DNA of 64,000 bases. It comes from Melastoma dodecandrum. Lineage: Eukaryota; Streptophyta; Magnoliopsida; Myrtales; Melastomataceae. Location: NCBI GenBank assembly GCA_029817715.1, contig JARUPY010000249.1, forward strand, positions 62,001 to 126,000, in the 5' to 3' direction. The translations under genes were made by a program, and so were the position numbers. Of this stretch, positions 35,788-47,079 are shown piece by piece (within the stretch, counting starts at the first letter, position 1; the number at the start of each line of letters is the position of its first letter). The notes beneath the pieces are model-generated. The model made no database searches. It saw only the letters and a program-made list of their open reading frames with translations, and was not told the DNA's origin.

Positions 35788-37418
35788 ATGGATATCGTCC
35801 TCCTCCTCTTGATCTTTGTTTTCTGCTCCTACCTCTTCTGCTTCTCGTACCGACTGTCCCTCCACTTCTTTCCGAGCAAATGCCGCAGCGACCGGCCTTC
35901 CACCCTCCTCCCCCCCGGCCCTCCTCCCCTCCCCATCATTGGTAACCTCCTCTGCCTCGGCAGACTCCCCCACAAGTCCCTTCACAGCCTCTCCCTTACC
36001 TACGGGCCCATCCTAAAGCTCTCTCTCGGCAGTATAACCATTGTCGTCGTCTCTTCCCCTTCCCTCGCTAGGGAGATCCTGCAGATGCACGACTCTTGCT
36101 TCTCCAACCGCTTTGTTCCCGATTCTGTTACTTCCCTCGATCATCACAGTCTCGGATTATCCTTCATCCCGATCTCCCCCTTGTTCAAGATTCTGAGGAA
36201 GCTATACAACACCCAGATTCTTTCAGCCCAGAAGCTAGACAGCAACCAGCACCTACGCACGGAGCAGGTGCGGTGGCTCATCCGGGATGTTACCACATGT
36301 GCACAGGATGGCCTAGCAGTCAACATCGGCGAGGCATCCTTTAGGGCTGTGCTCAACCTGCTGTCAAACACGGTGTTCTCGGTCAATCTGGAGGGCTCCG
36401 TGGGCTGCTCAAGAATCGGGGAGCTTAAGGAGCTTGTGACGAATATCATGACCGAGGTTGGGAGTCCAAACATCGCAGATTTCTTCCCGGCACTCAAGAG
36501 GTGGGACCCCCAAGGAAGGAAGAGGAGGCTGGAGGTATGCTTCGGGAGGATGTTTGACATTTTTGACGAGATGATGGAGAAAAGGATGGAAGGAAGGGGG
36601 AAGAAAGGCTGGCAGAGGAAGGACGACGTGCTGGAGATGTTGCTAGATATCTGTCAGGATGAGGACGAGGAGGCTGTCGACCTTGTCTTAATTAAGCACA
36701 TGTTCCTGGTGAGTATAGTCGTGTCGTGTCCACTTCTCGCTACAATCTACTGTCTATGGTGAGCTGTGAAACCTTCTTGTTTCTTATCATTCGACATATG
36801 CAGGATGTCTTTGCTGCGGGAACTGACACAACATCCAGCACCTTGGAGTGGGTGATGACGGAACTCCTTCGAAGTCGTGAGAAGTTATACAAAGCACAAT
36901 CCGAGGTTCGGGATGTGATCGCCAGAGGCAACCTCGTGGAAGAATCTGACTACCCTCACCTGCCCTACTTACAGGCAGTTATCAAGGAGACGTTTCGTCT
37001 CCATCCGCCAGCACCACTTCTTCTCCCGCGCATTGCTGGAGAGGAGACGCTAGTTGGTGAGTATGTTGTCCCAAAGGGGGTGCAGGTGCTAGTGAACGTC
37101 TGGGGGATGGGAAGGGACCCAAGAGTGTGGGGGAAGAATGCAGGGGAGTTCATGCCAGAGAGGTTCCTGGGAAGTCAAGTCGATGTCAAGGGACGTGACT
37201 TTGAACTGTTGCCATTCGGCGCTGGGAGGAGGATATGTCCAGGGATGCCGCTGGCAATCCGGATATTGCATGTGATGCTCGGTTCGCTGCTTCGTAACTT
37301 CGACTGGAAGTTAGAGGATGGCATCACCCCAGAGAACATCAACATGGATGAACAGTTCGGGCTAACAGTGCAGAAAGCGCAACCCCTGAAAGCAATTCCT
37401 TCGGTTGTTGCTGCTTGA
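35788..37418 (+). CDS. Cytochrome P450, CYP76-type (geraniol 8-hydroxylase-like), paralogue
   Basis: Exon 1 is 35788-36708 (307 codons) and exon 2 is 36804-37418 (204 codons plus stop), for about 511 residues. Exon 2 has exactly the same length as exon 2 of the divergent neighbour at 32232-33848, and the intron is in the same place and phase. Motifs: N-terminal anchor (MDIVLLLLIFVFCSY), LLPPGPPPLPIIGN hinge, DVFAAGTDTTSSTLEW I-helix, ETFRLHPP, PERF, and PFGAGRRICPG haem loop. It differs from the neighbour by a longer segment after the anchor and scattered substitutions, including in putative substrate-recognition stretches. Both enzymes look complete. The substrate is unknown; a role in terpenoid or other specialised metabolism is an inference from the family. 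Confidence 0.92.
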
Positions 37419-37660
37419 AAAGGCCATAATCCCCTCCGTTCCATCTAAGGAATTCCCTCTCAAGGATTCATAGAACTGATGCGAATAGGAACACTCCTGG
37501 GAGTCTCTCGGGGTGAACTGATTGGAAATTGCATTCCATGTTTGGTAATTCCACCACAATGTTTTCATATGAATGAATTACAGTGAAATGACGTCTTTCA
37601 TTCGGAACAACACTGACCAGGCGTATGATAGATTTCTATCCCAGGTACCGTGGAAACAAT
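37419..37660. other. 3' flank of the plus-strand CYP76 gene
   Basis: Probable 3' UTR and spacer. Confidence 0.4.
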
Positions 37661-37664
37661 CAAA

Positions 37665-38065
37665 GGTATGAAATTCGAGATTGTGTTAAGATTTGATTCC
37701 CGTTTAAAGAAGTTATTCAAGATAGAATAATAAAAGTAGCTTGTGTAATAGGATAATCTTGGCGTGTTTATTTTGGCTTATTACAACTGGATCTTACATT
37801 CATTGAGACCAAGCCTATTTTAGACATGTTTGGGGATAGAGAAGAAAATGAATCGCACCGATTGTCTGGGGGATAAATAAAATGATAATTACATGTTGAG
37901 AAACTAAATGTTGGTGCTTGCTTATGGGTTTATAGACCTTCCTTTCACCGTTTATAAGCAAGAGAGGTTTGTGATGGACTTGCAAACATGTACATGTAAT
38001 TGTAGAGAGTGAGAGTCGAACGATATCCCGTGTTGTTGTTGTCATGCTAACTTGTATAAATATCA
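37665..38065 (+). mobile_element. Remnant of a MuDR-like (MULE) transposase gene
   Basis: At about 37672-37720 a frame reads IVLRFDSRLKKLFKI, like the start of the plant MuDR domain. At 37950-38060 another reads RFVMDLQTCTCNCRE followed by a WEL-like and NDIPC-like piece, the SWIM zinc-finger region at the transposase C-terminus. The middle of the protein is missing. The same two segments occur, better preserved, at 56180-57270. Confidence 0.6.
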
Positions 38066-38122
38066 TGAAACATCATGTCGAGACATACGTGTATGCATAT
38101 TTCAAGAAACCTTATTATATAC

Positions 38123-39600
38123 TGTTGGATCGTTCAGGAACACTAAGAGGGGGGTGAATTAGTGTTTATAACTTTTTCGCCCTTTTCTCAGTGTAAGCGG
38201 AAGCATACTGTAACTCAGCAGAGCGTTTATCTGCTTCGCTGTAACCATTACGATTTTGTCGAGTAGGTTTTCGTACGAGTGTTTTAGAATTGATGATCAC
38301 CCCTGGCAACGGTCAGCTCCTCACACAGTGGACGTCTTCTCGTTTCCAGCAGAATGATGCTTTTCCTCAGCAATTGGTAGCTCAATAGATTCCACACAGA
38401 ACGTTGTTGCTCAGATGTAAGCCTGTCTATCAAAGCACACAGAAAACGTTATGTTAGAGATTAAATCCTCAGATAATAATCCTTACAGTGACAGAAAGAC
38501 TTCTCAGAGAGCAGCTCGTTTCTGTTTCACAGTAGAGGATTGCTTCAGCACTTCTGTCGTTCAGCAAAGGATTTCCATACAGATCTTGCCTCTCCTGGAT
38601 ATGAGCCTGTAATTGCTTAAGAGACAACCATGAAGTTTGATCACACAGGTCACCACAAAGACCACAAAGAGAAGAACCACAAAGATAACCACAAAGATCA
38701 CTAAGAAAGGGTATACGTCCTACACTCAGTTCGGACGTGCACGGTTACCACACCCGTGACTCACTGCACTGCACACCCAGTGCCTAGGGTGGAATTTTCT
38801 ACTTCGGTGGCTTCCACGCAACCTGCTCTACTATCAGTCCCCAGGAGTTCGAGACTTCTGCACAGTACCCCTGTGCTCGGGAGGACCTCTTTCCACTCCG
38901 ACAGCGTTCCCACCTCCTGCTCTTCCCTGCAGGCACGAGACTTCTGGCGCGCACCCGCAAGTGCGTGTCTAACTGCTCAAACTCCGTAGGTTCGAGACTT
39001 CCCTGCGAAGAGACACGACAAGAACGGCTTGTTGCCGATGGGTTAGCAACTGGTTACTGAATTCAGCACAGGTATTCACTTAGCTTCCCTCAGACGATTC
39101 GCTAGCCGCTCGTTAAACACACCAAGGACACCTAATCCCTCTCACGACGATCAAAGGATCTGACCTCAGCCCCTTGACACTCTCACACGCAGCTTGCAAG
39201 AGAAAGAACCAGGAGACACTTAGCACCTTCCGCTCTCCGTCGATGCACAAAGCTCACTTATACCACTTAGACCACTCAGACCACTCAGACGCACAAAGGC
39301 TCTTGGATCTGTCGTCTTTGATCTGATTATAATGGAGAAGGAAGTATAGAAAATGTCCAGGCAATCTTCGAGATTTGTTACCAAAATTGGCAGCCAGGAC
39401 TCAGCAACGGTCTGCTCACCCGATTGTTGTGCTGTGAATAGTAAGTACCAACGGTAACTTTCCTCTCTTCTCTTAATCAAATAATTTATTCCTAATATTT
39501 ATGATCTGATCATAATCTCATCTGATCGATTATAATTAATCAAAAATATTTGATTAGATATTTCATCCTGTTCCAGCGTAACATTGCTGCAGGATATCAG
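38123..39600 (-). mobile_element. LTR-like sequence, minus orientation
   Basis: Begins TGTTGGATCGTTCAGGAACA and continues CTAAGAGGGGGGTGAATTAG. On the minus strand this is the CACCCCCCTCTTAG...CAACA ending common to long copia (SIRE/Tork-like) LTRs. The GC-richer stretch at 38750-39200 fits the middle of such an LTR. The far boundary is not defined, and no internal coding was found next to it, so it may be a solo LTR. Confidence 0.5.
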
Positions 39601-40534
39601 AAACATATTTTGTTTCTAAAAATAAACTTGGAAAGATAATCTCACAATATTTAATTGCCCAAACCTTTATAATGAGATTATTAAACCACATTTAAATGAA
39701 TTTGGACACTCAGACGAATGATCTGAGATAACCCAAAATAAAAAGTGGATATTAAAAATTTATTTCCATATTTTCAATATATATTCGTAATATCACAGCA
39801 ACAACTCACTGTAATATATAGTAGTTACTATCTGTGATTCAGCGACACATTGCTCAAGCTCATTACTATGTATTTTAAAAGTGGGTTAATTCATAGAAAT
39901 AGGGGATGCCTTTTAAAAATCATAATTTCTTGACCATACATTAAATGAAATGCATAATTTCTGATTGGAACTTGATACGAGGACGATATGGACTAGATGA
40001 TTCCAATACTGAAATGAGGTGGGGACGTTGTTGAAAGGGGTGCGGAATGGAGTGACACTGAAATGGACGGAAGGGGTGTAGGGTAGGCGGCTGAATGATG
40101 AAAAGGAATGGTCGAGATCAACCTCTACGGATACAGATGCACCATCGTGAAAGAAGACTCAGATAGACTCGTTTGACAGTGGATATAGAGACACTGCCAC
40201 GAACAAGACAAGGGTAAGGAACAACACGGAGGAAAAAGAAACACCACCACCGATTGAACGCTCAACTCAATCTGCACTTAGAATCCATCAAATGAAGAAC
40301 GAGGTTGAAGGAGAATCCACTTACTTCGGATAGAAGCCAAAAGTCTAACAAATGGGTTTTTCAATTCACGATACTATGTCTCAAATGCTTATAGGGGTGC
40401 CCAATATATAGGAATCACCTAAACAGGAACATAAACGTAAGACGATAAACCTAGATAAGATGCATGCATGGCCAGATGCATGGACAAACCATAAATGACT
40501 TATTGAAAATGCAGCAAACATAAATGCTAATGCA
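39601..40534. repeat. Probable 3' side of the gypsy element, including LTR
   Basis: Lies just downstream (in minus orientation) of the gypsy Pol end at 40535. It may contain its LTR, but I could not define LTR ends. Confidence 0.3.
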
Positions 40535-42370
40535 TTAATAGGAAAGCTGCATGAATGGTCTTGGAACTTGAGATGCATTCAATGCTAGGTTGCTTATGCT
40601 TCGACCATACTTGCTTCGACCAGGTTTGCTTCGACAGGGTCTCGATCTTGTCTTTACTTCGACATATCCTACTTCAACGGTATGTGTGTTAGTCGATGAT
40701 GAGGAAGCTGACAGTTCTAGTCGATGGTGCGCCGATAGTCCTTGTATCATCTCTCCTAGTTGAAAAGTGTTTGTCCTCAAACTCATAGATTCATTGTCTT
40801 CAACGAATGGAATAAGGTCCTTGTCATTGAAGGTGGTTGAAACTCCAAACTCTCCTGTGAGATCAATCTTGTAGGCATTGTTATTGATGCGTTTGACGAC
40901 CTTGAAATGTCCTTCCGCTCGAGGCATCGACTTGTTCTTCCTTTTGGCAAGGAAACGCTCCTTTTGTAGATGAATCAACAACAAATCTCCGGGCTAAAAT
41001 ATCTTTTCTCTACGTCCTCGTTTAGCCCTTTCCTAGTATCGATGATTAGCATTCTTAATTTGTGCTCGAATCTTCTCATGGAACACTTACATCTCCTTCG
41101 CACATTCTTCAGCTTCTCGACTAACTGTTCTAGCACCAACTAGAGGCATTAGTTCGACTAGTACTAAGGGGTTTTGGCCATAGACTACCTCAAAGGGTGA
41201 ACACTTAATTGTCGATCTCGGTGCTCAATTGTACGTGAACTCTGCATGAGCAAGCTTGATGTCCCAATCCTTTTGATCCTTTGAGACCAAGGTTCGAAGA
41301 TTTGCTGCTATGGTTTTGTTGACAACTTCCGTGTGACCATCGTTTTATGGATGATAGGTTGTACTAAAGACGAGTTTCGTTCCTAACTTATGCCACAACG
41401 TCTTCCAAAAGTAACTAAGGAACTTGACGTCACGATCTGACACGATCGTCTTCGTCACCCCAGACAATCTCAGGATTTCTCGAAAATACAAATTCGCTAT
41501 ATAGGTTGCATCATCCGTCTTCTGGCATGGAATGAAATGTGCCATATTCGAGATTCTATCGACCACCACCATGATTGAATCCTTCCTCCACTGCATTCTT
41601 GGTAGTCATAGTATGAAATCCATACTTACATGCTCCCATGGTCACTCCGGGACAGGCAAGGGACTGTACAATCCTTGAAGCTGAACTCGACTATTTGCTT
41701 GTTGGCACACCGCACATCTCAAAATAAGATTTCTGACCAGTTTCTCCATTTACGACCAATAAAAGTGCTCCTGAAGCATCAACAATATTTTGTCGATTCC
41801 AAAATGTCCAGCGATTCCTCCTCCATGGACTTCTCAAATGAGCAGCTCTCGAATCGAATTCCTGGGAGTACATTACTTAGAATCTCGAAATAAGAATCCA
41901 TTCGCCCGATGGAATCGATCGACGTCCTGATTGGTGCATTGGACAAAAATCCCTCCGAAGTCTTCATCATTCAGATAGAGATCCTTTAGGTACTCAAATC
42001 CAGTCAGCTTGGACTCCCTTACGAATAGTAGAGTCATCTTCCTCGAGAGAGCATCGGCGACGACATTCTTCGCTCCTGGTTTGTGCTTCATGACAAAGGT
42101 AAAAGCTTGTAGAAAATCGACCCACTTTGCATGTCGTCGACTGAGCTTGTGTTGACTGTTGATGTATTTCAGAGCTTCATGGCCAGTGTGTAACACGAAC
42201 CCTTAGGGCAACAAGTAATGGCTCCAACGTCTCGAGTACTCGAACGATGGCTAGGAACTCCTTGTCGTACGTCGAGTAGTTGAGTTTGGCACCATTGAGC
42301 TTCTCGCTAAAGTATACAATGGGTCTCCCTTCCTACAACAAGTCTCGAGTGTGTCTGAGTATACCGAGGA
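40535..42370 (-). mobile_element. Ty3/gypsy Pol remnant, RNase H and integrase
   Basis: Minus-strand frames in gypsy order: RNase H end at 42196-41873 (ADALSRK, and HKLSRRHAKWVDFLQ), integrase core at 41596-41345 ([16 protein letters not shown] and VSDRD), and a Pol tail at 40984-40535 (RFLAKRKNKSMPRAEG and DLIPFVED). Stops and frameshifts separate the pieces. An older, inactive insertion. Confidence 0.8.
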
Positions 42371-42429
42371 ATTTGAAAGACTTTGCTCTAGTGCGACGTT
42401 GAAGAAGCACCCGAGCAAACTATTACTCA

Positions 42430-43740
42430 AAATTTATTGGGATTTAAGCCCCAAGACTTTGAAGTAGTTGAAGTGCAAAGTATTGGACCTACGATGTTTT
42501 GAACACTCGTCACAAGATCGAGCAATAACATGCGAGGAGATCGAGCTATTGACCATTTGTGAAGGTTCCGCCTTTCGACAAGGGGTTGTAATTCGCTATT
42601 GAGACTCCAGTCGACAGTGTTGAAGAAAACTCCACCATCGACTTCAAAGCAAGAACTTAAGTTGAGTGATCAAAAGAGCGGTCGGCGATGTTTCAATTTA
42701 CCAAGGATAGGACGCACGGTCTCAGAGTATATAATAGAAAAAATATGGTCATCAAAGAGTTGTTTGATGAAGAGAAGAAGAATTCGAGGAGAATTCATAC
42801 TCTTTTTTTGGGATCAAGAGGAGATTGAGAAATATCTTAATGAAGGAGAGATATTTATTGTTCGCAAAGCCCTTAGTGTGACACCCGCTTGAGAGGAGAG
42901 TCAAAGGGAGAATATAATCCACACTAGGTGCACCTTTGAGGACAAGATATGTCTTGTCATGGTGGACATTGGTAATTGTATCGATGATGAATCGAGGACG
43001 ATGATTAAAAAGCTCAAGATGCTTGTCACTCCTCACTCTCATCCCTATCAGCTTCAATGGCTTAATAACGAGAGTAATATTTGAGTAACCTAGCAAGCTC
43101 GAGTACCATTCTCCATTAAGAAGAGCTACAAGAATGTCCTTTATGATATGATTTTCATGGATGCATGTCAGTTGCTCCTACGAAGATTGTGGCAATATGA
43201 TCGTCGAGCAAAGTATGACAGATTCTGCAATACTTACTTCATCAACATCAATGATAAAAAGATCACACTTATACCCTTGACATTTTGACCAATCAAGGCT
43301 TCTACAAGCCAGAAGCCCGTTTAGGTTCTCAGGGGTATGCAGCTTATTCGAGCTATGCAAGAGAGTGTAGAGGCCAATGTTTCAGTTCTGTTTTAGCTGA
43401 CCCAAAACCAGTCAAAGAAAAATCCTCGAGCACAAGCATTAATTGAGGAGTTGTTAGTCAAGCTGCCCCCACTGTGAGAGATGCAACACCGGATCGACTT
43501 TGTTCCAGGAACATCCTTACCAAATCGATCAGCCTAAAAATGCAATCATGATGAAGCTTAAGCAAATTAAGGAGATCCTTTATAAAGGCTTGGTTCGAGT
43601 GAGCTTGAGTCTTTGTCCAATACCGGCCATACTCATGTCGAAGAAGGATGAATCTTAGATGATATACATGAACGGTCGAATTATCAGTAAAATCACGATT
43701 ATGTATTAATTTCTCATATGTCGACTTAATGATATGTTAA
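42430..43740 (+). mobile_element. Ty3/gypsy remnant, protease to start of reverse transcriptase, opposite orientation
   Basis: Plus-strand frames with stops read as a gypsy protease region (near 42900-43260, with CLVMVDIGN like the aspartic protease active region). From about 43480 they read as the beginning of reverse transcriptase (RIDFVPGTSLPN). The sequence stops abruptly near 43740. It points away from the minus-strand gypsy piece at 40535-42370, so the two are not one simple element. Confidence 0.65.
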
Positions 43741-44208
43741 ATGAGTAGCATAATTGAGTTTGTTCGTCCACTTCTCATAAACACACTTCCTACCAACCCG
43801 GTCACTCTTTCTGCACCGCGCCCGCATAAAATAATGGGTGCATTGTGCATTCACCACTCTTGTTTAATTCTAGTATGTGGTTTATATGGGGGTGGGTTTA
43901 CAAAACTAGTTAGGCAGAGGCCGATCTTTATAAAGTATAGAATGTCATTAATTTTTTTTTCCCAATATTCACTTTTTCTCACACAAAGTATAATTTACTT
44001 TGAATCGATTAAATCATAACGACAGTGATACAATAATCATTATATGCCCAAGGACAATAATGGTGCATCCAAATATAAGTGAGGCGTGTAGAGCATCCGA
44101 CTTTTCTCGTCCCCATTTTTTTCAGTCACGAGAAACAAAATTTTTAAATTTTCAAGTATTTTTTTCAATAAATTTCCTCGATGAATCTCAAATTTCATGT
44201 ATCAATTA
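43741..44208. other. Spacer before the foldback element
   Basis: AT-rich; nothing recognised. Confidence 0.4.
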
Positions 44209-44218
44209 GTCAAATATA

Positions 44219-46124
44219 AGAAGCGGCTAACGGTACGTGTACGTAACCGTTACGTTGTTTACTAAAATCGACTTTTTTTTTAAGTAAACTTTACTAAAAA
44301 TCAACGTTTTTTAGTAAAATCGTTAGTAAATTACTAAAAAAAATTAGTAACTATTACTAATTTTTCACTGTTTGACCTTTCGGAAAGCTAAACTACGTTT
44401 AGTAAATCGGCGAAAAAATTTACTAAACTTTTTAGTAACCGTTTACTAAAAATATCGGTGATTTCGCCTTTTTTTTAGTAACCGTTACTAAAATTTCACT
44501 GTTCAAGTTTAGTAAACGGTTACAAAACCTTTTAGTAAATTTTTCCTCCGATTTACTAAACGTAGTTCAGTAACTTTCCGAAAGGTCAAACAGTGAAAAA
44601 TTAGTAACGGTTACTAATTTTTTTTAGTAAAATTTCTATTTTTAGTAATTTTCCAGGTACGTCGAACGATTTTAGTATTGCTTTACTACTTTTATAAGCA
44701 AAATTAGTAAATTACTATGTAACATAGTAAAGTCGTTAGTAAATTACAAAAATCGTCATTTTTTTCGTAATCGTTTACTATTTTTTGAACGAAATGTGCT
44801 GAAAATTTAGTAATTGATTACTAAACTTTTTAGTAATTTACTAAATAGAACAGTACATTCCAAACCTAAAACCGAACATGTTTTCAGTGTGAAATTACCA
44901 TTTTACCCCTGTGGTAAAATTACAAATAGGTTCGGTTTTAGGTTCGGACTGAAAATTCGTAAACGATTTTGTAATTTACCGCAGGGGTAAAACAATAATT
45001 TCACACTGAAAACAGGTTCAGTTTTAGTTTCGGAATGTATTGTTCTGTTTAGTAAATTATTAAAAAGTTTAGTAATCGATTACTAAATTTTCAGCACATT
45101 TCGCTCAAAAAATAGTAAACGATTACGAAAAAAATGACGAATTTAGTAATTTACTAACGATTTTACTATGTTACACAGTAATTTACTAATTTCGATCATA
45201 AAATTAGTAAAGCATTACTAAAATCGTTCGACGACTTACCTGGAAAATTACTAAAATTATAAATTTTACTAAAAAAAATTAGTAAGCGTTACTAATTTTT
45301 CACTGTTTGACCTCTCGGAAAGTTACTAAACTACGTTAGTAAATCGGCGGAAAAATTTACTAAACTTTTTAGTAACCGTTTATTAAACTTGAACAGTGAA
45401 ATTTTAGTAACGGTTACCAAAAAAAAGGCGAAATCACCGATATTTTTAGTAAACGATTACTAAAAAGTTTAGTTTCGGAATGTATTGTTCTGTTTAGTAA
45501 ATTATTAAAAAGTTTAGTAATCGATTACTAAATTTTCAGCACATTTCGCTCAAAAAATAGTAAACGATTACGAAAAAAAATGACGAATTTAGTAATTTAC
45601 TAACGATTTTACTATGTTACACAGTAATTTACTAATTTCGATTATAAAATTAGTAAAGCATTACTAAAATCGTTCCACGGCGTACCTGGAAAATTACTAA
45701 AATTATAAATTTTACTAAAAAAAAATTAGTAAGCGTTACTAATTTTAAACTGTTTGACCTCTCGGAAAGTTACTAAACTACGTTAGTAAATCGGCGGAAA
45801 AATTTACTAAACTTTTTAGTAACCGTTTACTAAACTTGAACAGTGAAATTTTAGTAACGGTTACCCAAAAAAAGGCGAAATCACCGATATTTTTAGTAAA
45901 CGATTACTAAAAAGTTTAGTAAATTTTTCCGCCAATTTACTAAACGTAGTTTAGTAACTTTCCGAAAGGTCAAACAGTGAAAAATTAGTATCGGTTACTA
46001 ATTTTTTTAGTAATTTACTAATAATTTTACTAAAAAACGTCGATTTTTATTGAAGTTTACTAAAATTTTCGTCGATTTTAGTAAACAACGTAACGGTTAC
46101 GTGCACGTACCGTTAGCCGCTTCT
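44219..46124. mobile_element. Mutator-type foldback element, nested palindrome of TTTAGTAA words
   Basis: Both ends read AGAAGCGGCTAACGGTACGT inward, with near-identity continuing for about 50 bases. A perfect 10-bp duplication GTCAAATATA flanks it (44209-44218 and 46125-46134), the size made by Mutator-like transposases. The left arm (44219 to about 44900) matches the right arm in reverse for most of its length. Each arm is itself palindromic: a segment with CACTGTTTGACC and TTTCGGAAAG recurs inverted a few hundred bases later. TTTAGTAA/TTACTAAA words fill the element. The right arm carries an extra tandem copy of about 445 bases (45026-45470 and 45471-45917). The centre is near 44940-44990. 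No coding capacity. Confidence 0.88.
45026..45917. repeat. Tandem duplication of about 445 bp in the right arm of the foldback element
   Basis: The segment starting AGTTTCGGAATGTATTGTTC at 45026 starts again at 45471. The two copies then run in parallel with few differences, to AAAAGTTT at about 45470 and about 45917. Confidence 0.85.
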
Positions 46125-46255
46125 GTCAAATATAGCGGTTATGAAGCAAACAATCACCGAAATGTTGAATTTGTCCACAGGTTTCTAAAAGAAATTAATA
46201 AAATTGAATTAGTAATTAGAATAAGAAGGAACAAACTATTAGACCATTTTTGTTT

Positions 46256-46827
46256 GGCAAAATATCAATTTGTGGCCTCAAGTTTGAGGCAACTTTCTGT
46301 TTTGTCATTAACTTAGTTTGTTATATAATTTTGTCACCAACTTTTATTTTTATTTTGATTTTGACCAATCTTGAATTTTATGGTGCATAAGCCAAACATA
46401 CCTTAATAGGCAATTTTCATTTATCGACTAAAAAGGAAAAAAAATTTAAAAAAATGAGAAATAATATTTAAACCTTTTATTTTCTTTTTTATTATAAAAT
46501 TTTGATGGACAAATCCAGTGAATTGCAAGTCGAAATTAACGATAATTATTGATGTTGTCAAAAAATTTGAAAAATCGATGAAGGTCGGATGATGTTCTAT
46601 TAGGGAGCGACTACTACGGATAAAGTGGATTATGAGACGAATAAATAATAAGTTAAAACTCCATTATTATAGGACACGAGTCTGACTATGTTAATGACTT
46701 GTTTAGCTTTCGTAAGAAGAAATTCATGATGGACCAAAATCAAAATAAAAACAAAAGTTGGTGACAAAATTATATAACAAATTAAGTTAATGATAAAATA
46801 AAAAATTGACTCAAAGTATATTTTGCC
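46256..46827. mobile_element. Mutator-type MITE with long terminal inverted repeats
   Basis: Begins GGCAAAATAT and ends ATATTTTGCC. Inverted similarity extends about 120 bases, with shared stretches such as TTGTTATATAATTTTGTCAC and CCAACTTTT(A/G)TTTTTATTTTG. A perfect 9-bp duplication TTTTTGTTT flanks it (46247-46255 and 46828-46836). The 9-bp size and long TIRs indicate a Mutator-like non-autonomous element. It lies only about 130 bases from the larger foldback element but has different TIRs. Confidence 0.85.
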
Positions 46828-47079
46828 TTTTTGTTTTCCGTTATATTAAATGAATTGAGCAGCCTTATGATTTTATCCATCCTATCTACTCCAAGATCAT
46901 TCTTTCCTTTTTTTTTTTTTTTGGTATATGGGTAATTTCAGGGGGTGATCGATCCCCCAGGAACCTTCCTGAAGGTCACAGCCTCTTCCAAACCCTAATT
47001 AGTCTCTCAGACAGACACACCCAACTTCCTCCCCCCAAAAATCAGCGGCCTAACAAAATCTCCTTCTATTCCTTCTCGA
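46828..47079 (+). promoter_or_regulatory. Proximal promoter and 5' UTR region of AHA1
   Basis: Only about 250 bases lie between the MITE and the AHA1 start codon. They include a T-run (46905-46922) and a C/A-rich stretch before the ATG that looks like a leader. No clear TATA box was picked. Confidence 0.4.

Noticed and set aside
46050..46316. 88-codon open frame
   Set aside because: It runs across the end of the foldback element and into the next MITE, so it is chance.
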